Assembly (NCBI GenBank): GCA_017883285.1
Contig: JADGNV010000186.1
Location: forward strand, 1-37,137
Length of the DNA stretch: 37,137 bases
Source: Candidatus Aminicenantota bacterium
Lineage (GTDB): Bacteria > Acidobacteriota > Aminicenantia > Aminicenantales > UBA4085
Direction: 5' to 3'
The notes beneath the pieces were generated by a model that was given only the letters and a program-made list of their open reading frames with translations, was not told where the DNA came from and did no database searches. The translations under genes were made by a program, and so were the position numbers. Shown here one piece after another: positions 1-7,802 of the stretch; position 1 is the first letter of the stretch, and every line of letters starts with the position of its first letter.

Positions 1-165
1 GCCCGGGCGGCCTGCGAGGCCCGGACGGGGATCGAAATGGAGGCGTTGACCGCGGTCGCCGTCGCCGCGCTCACCATCTACGACATGTGCAAGGCCGTGG
101 ACAAGACCATGGTCATCGAAGGCATCCGGCTCGTGGAGAAGACGAAAGATGCAATTCCGCGTTGA
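1..165 (+). CDS. moaC: Cyclic pyranopterin monophosphate synthase MoaC, C-terminal end (partial)
   Basis: Only the last 54 codons are in the window; the 5' part lies upstream. The visible protein runs through [20 protein letters not shown] and [18 protein letters not shown] before a TGA at 163-165. This is the characteristic C-terminal helix and strand of MoaC, which converts the 8-substituted GTP intermediate to cyclic pyranopterin monophosphate in molybdopterin synthesis. The conserved Lys of the family (in MCKAVDK) is present. The last 17 nt overlap the next gene (MOSC domain), so the two are probably co-transcribed and translationally coupled. Recognition rests on motif memory, but the match is very clear despite the truncation. 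Confidence 0.9.
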   Translation, partial: ARAACEARTGIEMEALTAVAVAALTIYDMCKAVDKTMVIEGIRLVEKTKDAIPR

Positions 166-595
166 GGCCGTCTGTGTCTCCCTGAAGAAAGGGACGCCGA
201 AAGCCGCCGTCGAGGAGATCATGCTCATCGAGGACGCCGGGGTCGACGGGGACGCCCATGCCGGCGGCGGCCGCCGCCAGGTCTCGTTCCTGGCGGGGGA
301 GGACGTCGACGGCCTGCGGGCGGAAGGATTGACTCTCGCGGCCGGCGCGTTCGGCGAGAACATCGTGACCCAAGGGATCGATTGGACGCGGGCCGCCGTC
401 GGCGGCCGGATCGAGGTCGGCGGGGCCGAGCTCGAGATCACCCAGATCGGCAAGGAATGCCACACGCCGTGCGCCATCTACCGGGCAGCCGGCCGGTGCA
501 TTATGCCCGACCGGGGCATTTTTGCCCGGGTCGTCAAAGGAGGGACTATCCATGCTGGCCATCGCGGTCATTACCGTTTCGGACCGGGCGTATAA
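149..595 (+). CDS. Stand-alone MOSC-domain protein (molybdenum cofactor related)
   Basis: A 148-residue protein that is essentially one MOSC domain, the fold found at the C-terminus of Mo-cofactor sulfurases and in small proteins such as YiiM. Visible motifs are VDGDAHAG (residues 32-39), GAFGENI (66-72) and the cysteine-bearing segment [12 protein letters not shown] with Cys104 and Cys108; the family's invariant Cys sits here and is thought to carry sulfur or contact the cofactor. The ATG at 149 lies inside the end of moaC (17-nt overlap), and the 3' end overlaps mogA by 44 nt. Being sandwiched between moaC and mogA supports a role in cofactor maturation or sulfur handling, but the exact reaction of stand-alone MOSC proteins is not settled. 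Confidence 0.88.
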   Translation: MQFRVEAVCVSLKKGTPKAAVEEIMLIEDAGVDGDAHAGGGRRQVSFLAGEDVDGLRAEGLTLAAGAFGENIVTQGIDWTRAAVGGRIEVGGAELEITQIGKECHTPCAIYRAAGRCIMPDRGIFARVVKGGTIHAGHRGHYRFGPGV

Positions 596-1019
596 AAAAG
601 AATACGAAGACCTCTCGGGCCCCGCGGTCCGCGACATCTTCCTCGCCGGCCTCGAGGCCGAGGTCAGTCTGACCGTCGTCCCCGACGAGAAGGAGGCGAT
701 CATGCGGGCGATCCTCCACCATGCCGTAAAAGACTACATCGTCACTACGGGCGGAACGGGCCTCTCACCGCGCGACGTCACGCCCGAAGCGACCCGCGAG
801 GTCTGCGGCCGCGAAATCCCGGGGATCGGCGAATGGCTGCGCCGCGAATCCTTCCGGGAAACGCCCCATGCCGTGCTGTCGCGCGGCGTCTGCGGTCAGA
901 TGGGCAACACCATCGTCATCAACCTGCCGGGGTCGGTCAAAGGCGCGTCGTTCTGCGCGCGGCTCCTCGTCCCGATCCTGGAGCACGGCAAGCTGATGGT
1001 GCTCGGTGGGAAACATTAG
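552..1019 (+). CDS. mogA: Molybdopterin adenylyltransferase MogA/MoaB family
   Basis: A 155-residue MoCF-fold protein. It activates molybdopterin by adenylylation before metal insertion. The signature TTGGTGLSPRDVTPEA (residues 65-80) binds the pterin, and NLPGSVKG (124-131) completes the site; the length is typical of single-domain MogA/MoaB. An upstream in-frame ATG at 522 exists, but the start at 552 is preferred because AAAGGAGG lies at 536-543 just upstream and the protein then begins directly with the first beta strand, [13 protein letters not shown]. The gene overlaps the MOSC gene by 44 nt, giving a compact moaC-MOSC-mogA run. MogA and MoaB cannot be separated with certainty from sequence alone. 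Confidence 0.9.
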   Translation: MLAIAVITVSDRAYKKEYEDLSGPAVRDIFLAGLEAEVSLTVVPDEKEAIMRAILHHAVKDYIVTTGGTGLSPRDVTPEATREVCGREIPGIGEWLRRESFRETPHAVLSRGVCGQMGNTIVINLPGSVKGASFCARLLVPILEHGKLMVLGGKH

Positions 1020-1020
1020 T

Positions 1021-1078
1021 TGGGGACACAAAACTCTGTCCCTGGGTCAAGAGACCGGGACAGAGAATTGTGTCCCCA
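1021..1078. repeat. REP-like palindrome 1 (GGGGACAC class)
   Basis: Two 22-nt arms (1021-1042 and 1057-1078) are inverted copies of each other with 2 mismatches, separated by 14 nt. Each arm starts or ends with TGGGGACACA and carries GGGACAG at the loop side. The element begins 2 nt after the mogA stop, between the convergent mogA and tupC genes. It could end transcription from both sides, but there is no T-tract. Confidence 0.8.
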
Positions 1079-1104
1079 TCTTACACCAACCGCCGGAATC
1101 GCGC

Positions 1105-1171
1105 GAATTGGGGACACCAACCACTAGATTCGTGGACGGTGTTTGAATCCCGCGGTTGGTGTCCCCAATTC
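1105..1171. repeat. REP-like palindrome 2 (GGGGACACC class)
   Basis: A perfect 18-bp inverted repeat (1105-1122 and 1154-1171) with arm GAATTGGGGACACCAACC and a 31-nt spacer. It shares the GGGGACAC core with the palindrome at 1021-1078 but has different inner bases, so the two are related members of one family rather than a simple duplication. It ends 16 nt before the tupC stop codon. Confidence 0.8.
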
Positions 1172-1186
1172 CGACAGCCTTTCCTT

Positions 1187-2254
1187 TTACTCCGCAGGAA
1201 AAAGCAGCACGGCCGACGCCTTGAAGGTCAGGACGACCTCGTCGCCCGTCCGGATCCCCATCTCCCGAAGCGACGTACGGGTGATGGTCGCGCGCAGAGT
1301 GAGATCGCCGCACGCAACCTGAAGGACGACGACCATCCCCAGGTCGTCGACGGCCGTCACCTTGCCGGAAAAATGGTTCCGGGCCGACGACGTGATCGGA
1401 TCGCGGGAGACGAGGATGTCCTCCGGCCGGATAATGGCCGCCACCGGCCCTTCGTCCAGGCCGGACACCACCTGGATGCGAGCCGGGCCGATCTCAAGGA
1501 AGCTTTCCCCGTCCGCCCGGACGAGGCGGCCGTGGAAGACGTTTGTGATCGAAGAGAATTGGGCCACATCCAGGGTTGCGGGATTTTCCAGGACCTGGAA
1601 GGCCGTCCCCTGTTGGACGATTTCTCCGGCCTTGAGGAAAAAGACCTGAGCGCCGAAGAGGCGGGCTTGGAGAAGGTTGTGGGTCGTGAGGACGACCGTC
1701 TTGCCCGCGGCGGCCATCTTGCGGAGCCGGTCCTCGATGGTGCGCGCAGACACGGGGTCGAGGTTGGACGTGGGCTCGTCGGCGAAAAGCACTTCGGGCT
1801 CGAGGACCATCGCCCGGGCCAGCTGGAGCCGCTGCTTCTCTCCGCCCGACAAGAGCCGGACGTCGAGGTCTTTTTTCGAGGCGAGGCCGAGCGCGGCGAG
1901 CTCCCGGTCGATCCGGTCCTCCGCGGCGGGGAGCTTCCGCAGCTTGAGGGCGTAGCGCATGTTGGCGATCACCGGACCGTTCAGGAGGAGGGGGTGCTGG
2001 AAGACGAACCCCAGCCGGCGGCGCAACGCGGTCCTCTCCGCACCGAAGAAGCGCGAAGCCGGACGGCCGTCATAAAGGACCTCGCCCGCGTTCGGTTTGT
2101 CGAGGAGGGCCAGAATCCGGAGCAGGGTGGTCTTGCCCGCGCCGTTGGGCCCGAGGACGACGAACGCGCCGCCGCCGCGGACGGCGAGCGAGACGCCCCG
2201 CAGGATCGGATGCTTCCCGCTTTTCCGGTACACGCCGCGCGCTTCGATCCGCAT
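1187..2254 (-). CDS. tupC: Tungstate/molybdate-type ABC transporter ATPase with C-terminal TOBE region
   Basis: A 355-residue ABC ATPase that powers oxyanion import. Motifs seen: Walker A GPNGAGKTT (35-43), Q-loop FQHP (85-88), signature LSGGEKQRLQLARA (135-148), Walker B EVLFADEP (154-161) and the switch His192 in LTTHNL. The remaining ~120 residues match a TOBE/Mop-like C-terminal region (NVFHGRLVRADGESFLEIG onward), usual in ModC/CysA-type ATPases and absent from the shortest TupC proteins. The reading frame stays open upstream, but the ATG at 2254 is chosen because its A is shared with the permease stop codon (TGATG), the classic coupling arrangement. Substrate is inferred from the neighbouring TupA; molybdate cannot be excluded. 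Confidence 0.86.
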   Translation of the reverse strand: MRIEARGVYRKSGKHPILRGVSLAVRGGGAFVVLGPNGAGKTTLLRILALLDKPNAGEVLYDGRPASRFFGAERTALRRRLGFVFQHPLLLNGPVIANMRYALKLRKLPAAEDRIDRELAALGLASKKDLDVRLLSGGEKQRLQLARAMVLEPEVLFADEPTSNLDPVSARTIEDRLRKMAAAGKTVVLTTHNLLQARLFGAQVFFLKAGEIVQQGTAFQVLENPATLDVAQFSSITNVFHGRLVRADGESFLEIGPARIQVVSGLDEGPVAAIIRPEDILVSRDPITSSARNHFSGKVTAVDDLGMVVVLQVACGDLTLRATITRTSLREMGIRTGDEVVLTFKASAVLLFPAE

Positions 2255-2940
2255 CACTTCCCCTGACACGTCTGCAGGATGACGTTCACCACGAGGGCCA
2301 CGAGGAGGAGGACGATACCCAGGGCGAGCCCGATCTCGAAATTGCCCTTCATCGTCTCGAGCGAAATCGCGGTCGTCATGACCCGGGTCGCTCCCTTGAT
2401 GTTGCCGCCGACCATGAGGGTCATGCCGGTTTCGCCGACGACGCGCGAGAACCCGGTGATCATGGCCGCGATGAAGGCGAAGCGGCCCTGGCGGAGGATC
2501 GTCCCCAGCATCCGGCCGCGGGAAGCCCCCAGGGAATACGCCAGGTCGCGGCCCTCCCTGGCCGGCCCCTGGAGGGCGGCCAGGGTGAGGGCGGTGACGA
2601 GCGGGAGGGCGAGGAGCGCCTGGGCCAGGATCATCGCCCCGGGCGTGAACAGCAGTCCGAAGAAGCCGAACAGGCCGCGGCGACTGACGAGGATGTAGAC
2701 GACCAGGCCGATGAGCACGGCCGGCACGGAGAGGGTGGTCTGGACGAGACTGACGAGGACCCGCCGCCCCCGGAATTCGGCAAGCGAGAGCCACAATCCG
2801 AACGGCACGCCGACCGCGGCGGCGAGGGCCGTGGCCGCCCCTGAAACGAGGAGCGACAGGCCGACGATCTCCAGCACCTCGCCGCTCGGCGGGACGAGGA
2901 GGCGGAGCGCCTGCTTCAGCCCCTCCAGGAAATAGCCCAT
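2254..2940 (-). CDS. tupB: Tungstate ABC transporter permease
   Basis: A 228-residue integral membrane protein with about five to six hydrophobic segments. It has the ABC permease coupling loop in the second half (SLGASRGRMLGTILRQGR, then FAFIAAMITGFSRVVGETG), which docks on the ATPase. The N-terminus (YFLEGLKQALRLL) and the GNIKGATRVMTTAISLET segment near the end are typical of TupB/ModB-like permeases. SD-like AGGTGA precedes the ATG. It lies 4 nt downstream of the binding-protein gene and shares its stop codon region with the ATPase start, so the three genes form a tight operon. Confidence 0.88.
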   Translation of the reverse strand: MGYFLEGLKQALRLLVPPSGEVLEIVGLSLLVSGAATALAAAVGVPFGLWLSLAEFRGRRVLVSLVQTTLSVPAVLIGLVVYILVSRRGLFGFFGLLFTPGAMILAQALLALPLVTALTLAALQGPAREGRDLAYSLGASRGRMLGTILRQGRFAFIAAMITGFSRVVGETGMTLMVGGNIKGATRVMTTAISLETMKGNFEIGLALGIVLLLVALVVNVILQTCQGK

Positions 2941-2944
2941 CGGA

Positions 2945-3781
2945 TCACCTCACGACATCGGGAAAAAACAGCGGCCCGCCGAATTTGTCCTTGCCGAAAT
3001 CCCGGATGACGGCCTGCCCCTCGGCGCTCCGGATGAAATCGGCGAACTGCGTCGCCAGCCGGTGATTCAAACTAGGGAATTTGGCCGGCGAGACGACGAT
3101 CACGGAATAGGTGTTGACGAGGTCCGGATCGCCCTCGACCAAGACGTCCAAAGCGTCGAGCTCCTTCTTGTGCGACAGCCAAGTGGCCCGGTCGGCGAGC
3201 GTATATCCGCTCTTCTCGTTGGCGATCCGAAGCGTGGCCTCCATGCCAGCCCCGCTCTCGACGTATCGGCTCTTGGCGGGTTTCGTTCCGGCCGCCGCCC
3301 AGATCCGCTGCTCCTTCTTATGCGTCCCGGAATCGTCGCCCCGGGAGACGAACGAAACCGCCCCGGCCGCGATCTTCCGGAACGCGTCCACGGCTTTCAG
3401 ACCGCGGATGACGGCCGGGTCGGACTTCGGCCCGACCACGAAAAAGTCGTTGTGCATGACGTCGAGCCGCCGGACGCCGAATCCGTCGGCCACGAACTTG
3501 TCCTCGGACTCGCGGTCGTGGACGAGCAGCACGTCGGCGTTGCCGTCCCGGCCGAGGCGCATCGCCTGGCCCGTGCCGACGGCGATCACCTTGACCCGGC
3601 AGTTGAACTTCTTCTCGAAAACGGGGATGAAGACGTCGAAAAATCCGGAATCGAAGGTGGACGTCGTCGAGGCGAGGGTGAGCGTGTCAAGTTTCGGGGC
3701 GCAGGCGGGCGCTATCGCGGATATGCTCAATATCAGTAACGCGGCCGCAATTACGGACCGCTTCAATTTACCGGAGGACAT
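2945..3781 (-). CDS. tupA: Tungstate ABC transporter substrate-binding protein
   Basis: A 278-residue periplasmic binding protein. After a hydrophobic leader (residues 5-25, ending IAPAC, a weak lipobox-like site, so it may be either cleaved or lipid-anchored) comes TLASTTSTFDSGFF. This TTST..DSG motif, together with VGTGQAMRLGRDGNADVLLV and SRGDDSGTH, is typical of TupA rather than ModA or WtpA, and binds the WO4/MoO4 oxyanion. AGGAGAGGAGAT lies just upstream of the ATG. It is first gene of the operon and has its own promoter (3810-3839). The nearby AOR-family enzyme at 17203 gives a plausible consumer for tungsten. Confidence 0.88.
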   Translation of the reverse strand: MSSGKLKRSVIAAALLILSISAIAPACAPKLDTLTLASTTSTFDSGFFDVFIPVFEKKFNCRVKVIAVGTGQAMRLGRDGNADVLLVHDRESEDKFVADGFGVRRLDVMHNDFFVVGPKSDPAVIRGLKAVDAFRKIAAGAVSFVSRGDDSGTHKKEQRIWAAAGTKPAKSRYVESGAGMEATLRIANEKSGYTLADRATWLSHKKELDALDVLVEGDPDLVNTYSVIVVSPAKFPSLNHRLATQFADFIRSAEGQAVIRDFGKDKFGGPLFFPDVVR

Positions 3782-3809
3782 GCGGATCTCCTCTCCTTAC
3801 CCGGAAGCG

Positions 3810-3839
3810 ATGATATCCCAACGAAAAGGGGATCGTCAA
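3810..3839 (-). promoter_or_regulatory. Predicted sigma70-like promoter of tupABC
   Basis: On the minus strand TTGACG (3834-3839), an 18-bp spacer and TATCAT (3810-3815); each hexamer has one mismatch to consensus. It sits about 30 nt upstream of the tupA start. No ModE-like operator is obvious. Confidence 0.6.
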
Positions 3840-3866
3840 CTTGACCCCACTCATTGAAAAAAGCGG

Positions 3867-3895
3867 TGGACACACCGAATTGAAGTTGTTAGATT
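3867..3895 (+). promoter_or_regulatory. Predicted promoter of the transketolase gene
   Basis: TGGACA (3867-3872), 17-bp spacer, TAGATT (3890-3895), ending 24 nt before the tkt ATG, which leaves room for a short leader with the SD-like GAAGGA. Divergent from the tupABC promoter. Confidence 0.45.
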
Positions 3896-3919
3896 AGGAA
3901 AAACGAAGGATCTGACCGC

Positions 3920-5986
3920 ATGGACAATCAAGACCGCATCGCCGATCTGAGCATCGCCGCCATCCGCACCCTGGCCATGGACGCTGTCCAGGCGGCCAAT
4001 TCGGGCCATCCCGGCGCGCCGATGGGCCTGGCCCCGGTCGCCTACACGATCTGGCAGGACATCCTGCGCTTCGACCCCGCCGATCCGCTCTGGCCGAACC
4101 GCGACCGGTTCGTCCTCTCGGCCGGCCACGCGTCCATGCTGCTCTACGCCCTCCTCCACCTCGCCGGGGTGAAGGCGGCCGACTCGTCGTACGACACGAT
4201 CGGCGGTCCGGCGGTCTCGCTCGACGAGATCAAGCGCTTCCGCCAGCTCGGGAGCCGGACGCCCGGGCATCCCGAATACCATCGGACCTCGGGCGTCGAG
4301 ACGACGACCGGGCCTCTCGGCCAGGGATTCGCCAACAGCGTCGGGATGGCCGTCGCCGGGCGCTGGCAGGCCGCGCATTTCAACCGGCCGGGCTTCGAGC
4401 TGTTCAATTACCGCGTTTACGCCGTCGGCGGGGACGGGTGCATGATGGAGGGCATCTCGAGCGAGGCCGCCTCGCTCGCCGGCCACCTCAAGCTCGCGAA
4501 CCTGTGCTGGATTTACGACAGCAACCGGATCACGATCGAGGGCAAGACCAACCTCGCCTTCAGCGAGGACGTGGGGGCGCGGTTCGCGGCCTACGGCTGG
4601 AACGTCCTCCGGGTGGCGGACGCCAACGACCGGGCTCGGACGGCCGAGGCCCTCCGGGCTTTTCAGGAGACGTCCGACCGACCGACGCTAATCATCGTCG
4701 AAAGCCATATCGCCTTCGGCGCCCCGCACAAGCAGGACTCCGAATCCGCCCACGGCGAGCCGCTGGGCGAGGAGGAGATCAGGCTGACGAAGCGGAACTA
4801 TGGCTGGCCCGAGGACGCCAAGTTCGCCGTGCCCGACGAGGTCACCGCCCACTTCGCCGCGGGGATCGGAAGCCGGGGGCGCGCCCTCCGGACGGCCTGG
4901 CGCTCGGAATTCGACCGCTATGGGGAGCACTTCCCCGAGCTCGCCGACCAAATCATCCGGATGCAGAACCGGCGGCTTCCCGACGGCTGGGACAAGGACC
5001 TGCCCGTGTTCCCGCCGGACGAGAAAGGCCAGGCGACCCGCGTCAGCTCAGGGACCGTCCTCAACACCATCGCCAAGAACGTCCCCTGGCTCATGGGCGG
5101 CTCGGCGGACCTGGCCCCCTCAACGAAGACGCGCCTCACCTTCGCCGGCGCGGGCGATTTCGAGGCCGGAAGTCCCGGCGGCCGCAATTTCCATTTCGGC
5201 GTCCGGGAGCACGCCATGACGGCCATCCTCAACGGCCTCTCCCTTTCGAAGATCCGGCCCTACGGCTCGGGCTTTCTGATCTTCAGCGACTACGCCCGGC
5301 CCGCCATCCGCCTCGGAGCGCTGATGGAGCTGCCGGTGATCCTTATCTTCACCCACGATTCGATCGGGGTGGGCGAGGACGGCCCCACCCACCAGCCCGT
5401 CGAGCAGATCGCGACGCTCCGGGCCATTCCCGGCCTCGTCGTCCTCCGCCCGGCCGACGCCAACGAAGTGGTCGAGGCTTGGCGGGTCATCATGCCCTTC
5501 CGCCACCGGCCGGCGGCCCTCATCCTGAGCCGCCAGAACCTGCCCACCCTCGACCGGACGAAATACGCTCCGGCCGCGGGCCTGGCCAAGGGCGCTTACG
5601 TCCTGGCCGACCCGCCGGAGGGCGCGCCGGACGTCATCCTGATCGGAACGGGGAGCGAGGTGGCGCTCTGCCTCAAGGCCTTCCAAAAGCTTGCCGAGGA
5701 GAGCATCCGGGCCCGGGTGGTCAGCATGCCGTCGTGGGAGCTGTTCGAGAAGCAGGACCCGGACTACAAGGATTCCGTCCTCCCGCCGCGCATCGCCGCC
5801 CGGGTCTCGGTCGAGCAGGGCGTGACGCTCGGCTGGGACCGCTACGTCGGCCCGGCCGGACGGGCCATCGGCATGGCGACGTTCGGCGCGTCCGCCCCCT
5901 TCCAGGACTTGCAAAAGAAATTCGGGTTCACGGTCGAGAACGTCGTCGCCGCCGCCAAGGACGTCCTGAAATCGGCCGGCCGCTGA
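3920..5986 (+). CDS. tkt: Transketolase
   Basis: A full-length 688-residue transketolase, which moves two-carbon units between ketose and aldose phosphates in the pentose phosphate pathway using thiamine diphosphate. The N-terminal domain starts IRTLAMDAVQAANSGHPGAP. The TPP/Mg motif GGDGCMMEG begins near residue 170 and continues to the metal-binding N in YDSNRITIEG. The pyrimidine domain has FHFGVREHAM with the catalytic Glu (about residue 431) and GVGEDGPTHQPVEQ. The C-terminal domain has VSMPSWELFE and VSVEQGVTLGWDRYVG. The glucose-6-phosphate isomerase gene follows after 13 nt, so the pair is probably one sugar-phosphate operon. Confidence 0.97.
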   Translation: MDNQDRIADLSIAAIRTLAMDAVQAANSGHPGAPMGLAPVAYTIWQDILRFDPADPLWPNRDRFVLSAGHASMLLYALLHLAGVKAADSSYDTIGGPAVSLDEIKRFRQLGSRTPGHPEYHRTSGVETTTGPLGQGFANSVGMAVAGRWQAAHFNRPGFELFNYRVYAVGGDGCMMEGISSEAASLAGHLKLANLCWIYDSNRITIEGKTNLAFSEDVGARFAAYGWNVLRVADANDRARTAEALRAFQETSDRPTLIIVESHIAFGAPHKQDSESAHGEPLGEEEIRLTKRNYGWPEDAKFAVPDEVTAHFAAGIGSRGRALRTAWRSEFDRYGEHFPELADQIIRMQNRRLPDGWDKDLPVFPPDEKGQATRVSSGTVLNTIAKNVPWLMGGSADLAPSTKTRLTFAGAGDFEAGSPGGRNFHFGVREHAMTAILNGLSLSKIRPYGSGFLIFSDYARPAIRLGALMELPVILIFTHDSIGVGEDGPTHQPVEQIATLRAIPGLVVLRPADANEVVEAWRVIMPFRHRPAALILSRQNLPTLDRTKYAPAAGLAKGAYVLADPPEGAPDVILIGTGSEVALCLKAFQKLAEESIRARVVSMPSWELFEKQDPDYKDSVLPPRIAARVSVEQGVTLGWDRYVGPAGRAIGMATFGASAPFQDLQKKFGFTVENVVAAAKDVLKSAGR

Positions 5987-5999
5987 CGGGAGAAGCCCC

Positions 6000-7694
6000 A
6001 TGAGCCCGTTCCTGGGACCGCAAAAGCTGAACCGCTCCAACCGGCCGGACGAATTCCGGCTCGGCCCCTTCCAGGACAATTTCGAGAAGCGGCTGGCCGC
6101 ATGGGACGAGATCCAATTTTCGCGGCGGCTCCATGCCGGAAATCCGTCCCTCTGGGTCTCCGGACCGGCGCCGGATATCAGGGACCGCCTGGGATGGCTC
6201 GACCTCCCGGAGACCATGCGCGCCCGGCTCGACGAGTTCCGCACCTTCGGCGAGCAAATCCGAGCCGAGCGCTTTGCCCACGTCGTCCTGCTGGGCATGG
6301 GCGGCTCGAGTCTCGCTCCCGAGCTCTATCAGAAGACGTTCGGCAACGCTTCCGGCTTCCCGGAGCTGATCGTCCTCGACAGCACGCACCCGGCCGCGGT
6401 CGCCGCGGTCGAAAAAGCCGTCGATCTGTCGCGGACGCTGTTCGTGGTCTCGAGCAAGTCCGGGACCACGATCGAACCGCTGTCGTTTTTCCGCTATTTC
6501 TGGGCGCGGGTCCGAAGCGTTGAGGACCGGCCCGGCCGGCATTTCGTCGCGATTTCCGACCCCAGCACACCGCTTCAAACCCTGGCCCGGGACATGAAGT
6601 TCCGCCGCGCTTTCGCCGCTTTTCCCGACGTGGGCGGGCGCTACTCGGCCCTGACAGACTTCGGCCTCCTCCCGGCGGCCCTCATCGGCGCGGATATCCG
6701 CACTCTCCTCGCCCGGGCCCGCCTCTCCGCCGAAAACGACGGCCCGGGCGTTCCCGCCGACCGGGCGCCCGGACTCCGGCTGGGCGCGGCCCTCGGCGAG
6801 TTCGCTCTGGCCGGCCTCGACAAGCTGACGATCCGGACCTCGCCCCGGCTCCGGAGCTTCCCCGACTGGCTCGAGCAGCTGATCGCCGAGAGCACGGGCA
6901 AGGACGGAAAGGGCATCGTCCCGATCGCGGGCGAGCCGGCCGGGCCCGCCGGCCGGTACGGGCAGGACCGCGTCTTCGTCGTCCTGACGCTCGAGGGGGA
7001 CGCCGACCGGGGGCTCGAAAAGGACGTCCTCGCGCTCGAGAAGGATGGCCGCCCGCTCATCCGCATCCATCTCGAGGACGCTCCGGCGCTGGGGCGGGAG
7101 ATCTACCGCTGGGAAATCGCCACGGCCGCGGCTGGGTCGGTTCTCGGCGTGCATCCCTTTAACCAGCCTGACGTCGAGCTGGCCAAGGAGCTGGCCCGGA
7201 AAGCGATGGCCGAAGGGTCGGGAAACGGTTCCGACGGCGCGGCCGGCGACGGCGTTAAAGCCGGAAGCGCTGCGGCGCTGCGCCCCGCCCTGGACGCCTG
7301 GCTCGCGTCGGCCCGGCCGCGGGATTACGTCTCTCTCCAAGCCTATCTCGCGCCGAGCGGGGGGACAGGACCAGCCCTCCAGGAGATCCGCCACACCCTG
7401 CTCAAGAAGACCGGTCTGGCTACGACCCTCGGCTTCGGCCCCCGGTTCCTGCATTCCACGGGTCAGCTTCACAAGGGCGGCCCGGACGAGGCCCTGGTCC
7501 TGCAGCTCGTCGACCGGCCCGAGGACGATATTTCCGTGCCGGAAACCGCCACCACTTTCGGCGGGCTCATCCGCGCCCAGGCGACGGGAGACTTCCTCGC
7601 CTTGAAGCGGCGCGGCAGGCGCGTCCTGCGGGTCGATCTCGGCCGCGACGTCCGGGGCGGGCTCCGCAAGCTCGGCCAGGCCCTCGGGGCCTGA
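6000..7694 (+). CDS. pgi: Glucose-6-phosphate isomerase, type found fused to transaldolase
   Basis: A 564-residue sugar isomerase interconverting glucose-6-phosphate and fructose-6-phosphate. SIS-domain motifs are GMGGSSLAPE (about 98-107) and SSKSGTTIEP (about 151-160), with GVHPFNQPDVE and a C-terminal GFGPRFLHSTGQLHKGG. These C-terminal sequences match the isomerase half of bifunctional transaldolase/PGI proteins better than classical Pgi. The N-terminal ~75 residues (LNRSNRPDEFRLGPFQD, then RLAAWDE) resemble the linker that follows the transaldolase domain in such fusions, but no transaldolase domain is present upstream: tkt ends 13 nt before. The SD is weak (GGGAGAA at 5989-5995). Confidence 0.9.
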   Translation: MSPFLGPQKLNRSNRPDEFRLGPFQDNFEKRLAAWDEIQFSRRLHAGNPSLWVSGPAPDIRDRLGWLDLPETMRARLDEFRTFGEQIRAERFAHVVLLGMGGSSLAPELYQKTFGNASGFPELIVLDSTHPAAVAAVEKAVDLSRTLFVVSSKSGTTIEPLSFFRYFWARVRSVEDRPGRHFVAISDPSTPLQTLARDMKFRRAFAAFPDVGGRYSALTDFGLLPAALIGADIRTLLARARLSAENDGPGVPADRAPGLRLGAALGEFALAGLDKLTIRTSPRLRSFPDWLEQLIAESTGKDGKGIVPIAGEPAGPAGRYGQDRVFVVLTLEGDADRGLEKDVLALEKDGRPLIRIHLEDAPALGREIYRWEIATAAAGSVLGVHPFNQPDVELAKELARKAMAEGSGNGSDGAAGDGVKAGSAAALRPALDAWLASARPRDYVSLQAYLAPSGGTGPALQEIRHTLLKKTGLATTLGFGPRFLHSTGQLHKGGPDEALVLQLVDRPEDDISVPETATTFGGLIRAQATGDFLALKRRGRRVLRVDLGRDVRGGLRKLGQALGA

Positions 7695-7720
7695 GCCGGT
7701 CCGGCCTCCGTTTTTTTTCG

Positions 7721-7749
7721 TTGAAAAAGCGCCGGTCCGATACTACAAT
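7721..7749 (+). promoter_or_regulatory. Predicted promoter of the first DUF5916 gene
   Basis: TTGAAA (7721-7726), a 17-bp spacer and TACAAT (7744-7749), each one mismatch from consensus, about 54 nt upstream of the ATG. An eight-T run (7711-7718) precedes it and could be the end of a weak terminator for pgi. Confidence 0.65.
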
Positions 7750-7802
7750 ACCCGTCCTTCTCGGATTTTCAGGGCCTTTTCCCGAATCCCGGAATCGCGA
7801 AG

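Noticed and set aside
7695-7720. Rho-independent terminator after pgi
   Set aside because: There is a run of eight T (7711-7718), but the preceding GCCGGTCCGGC cannot form a proper stem with a usable loop.
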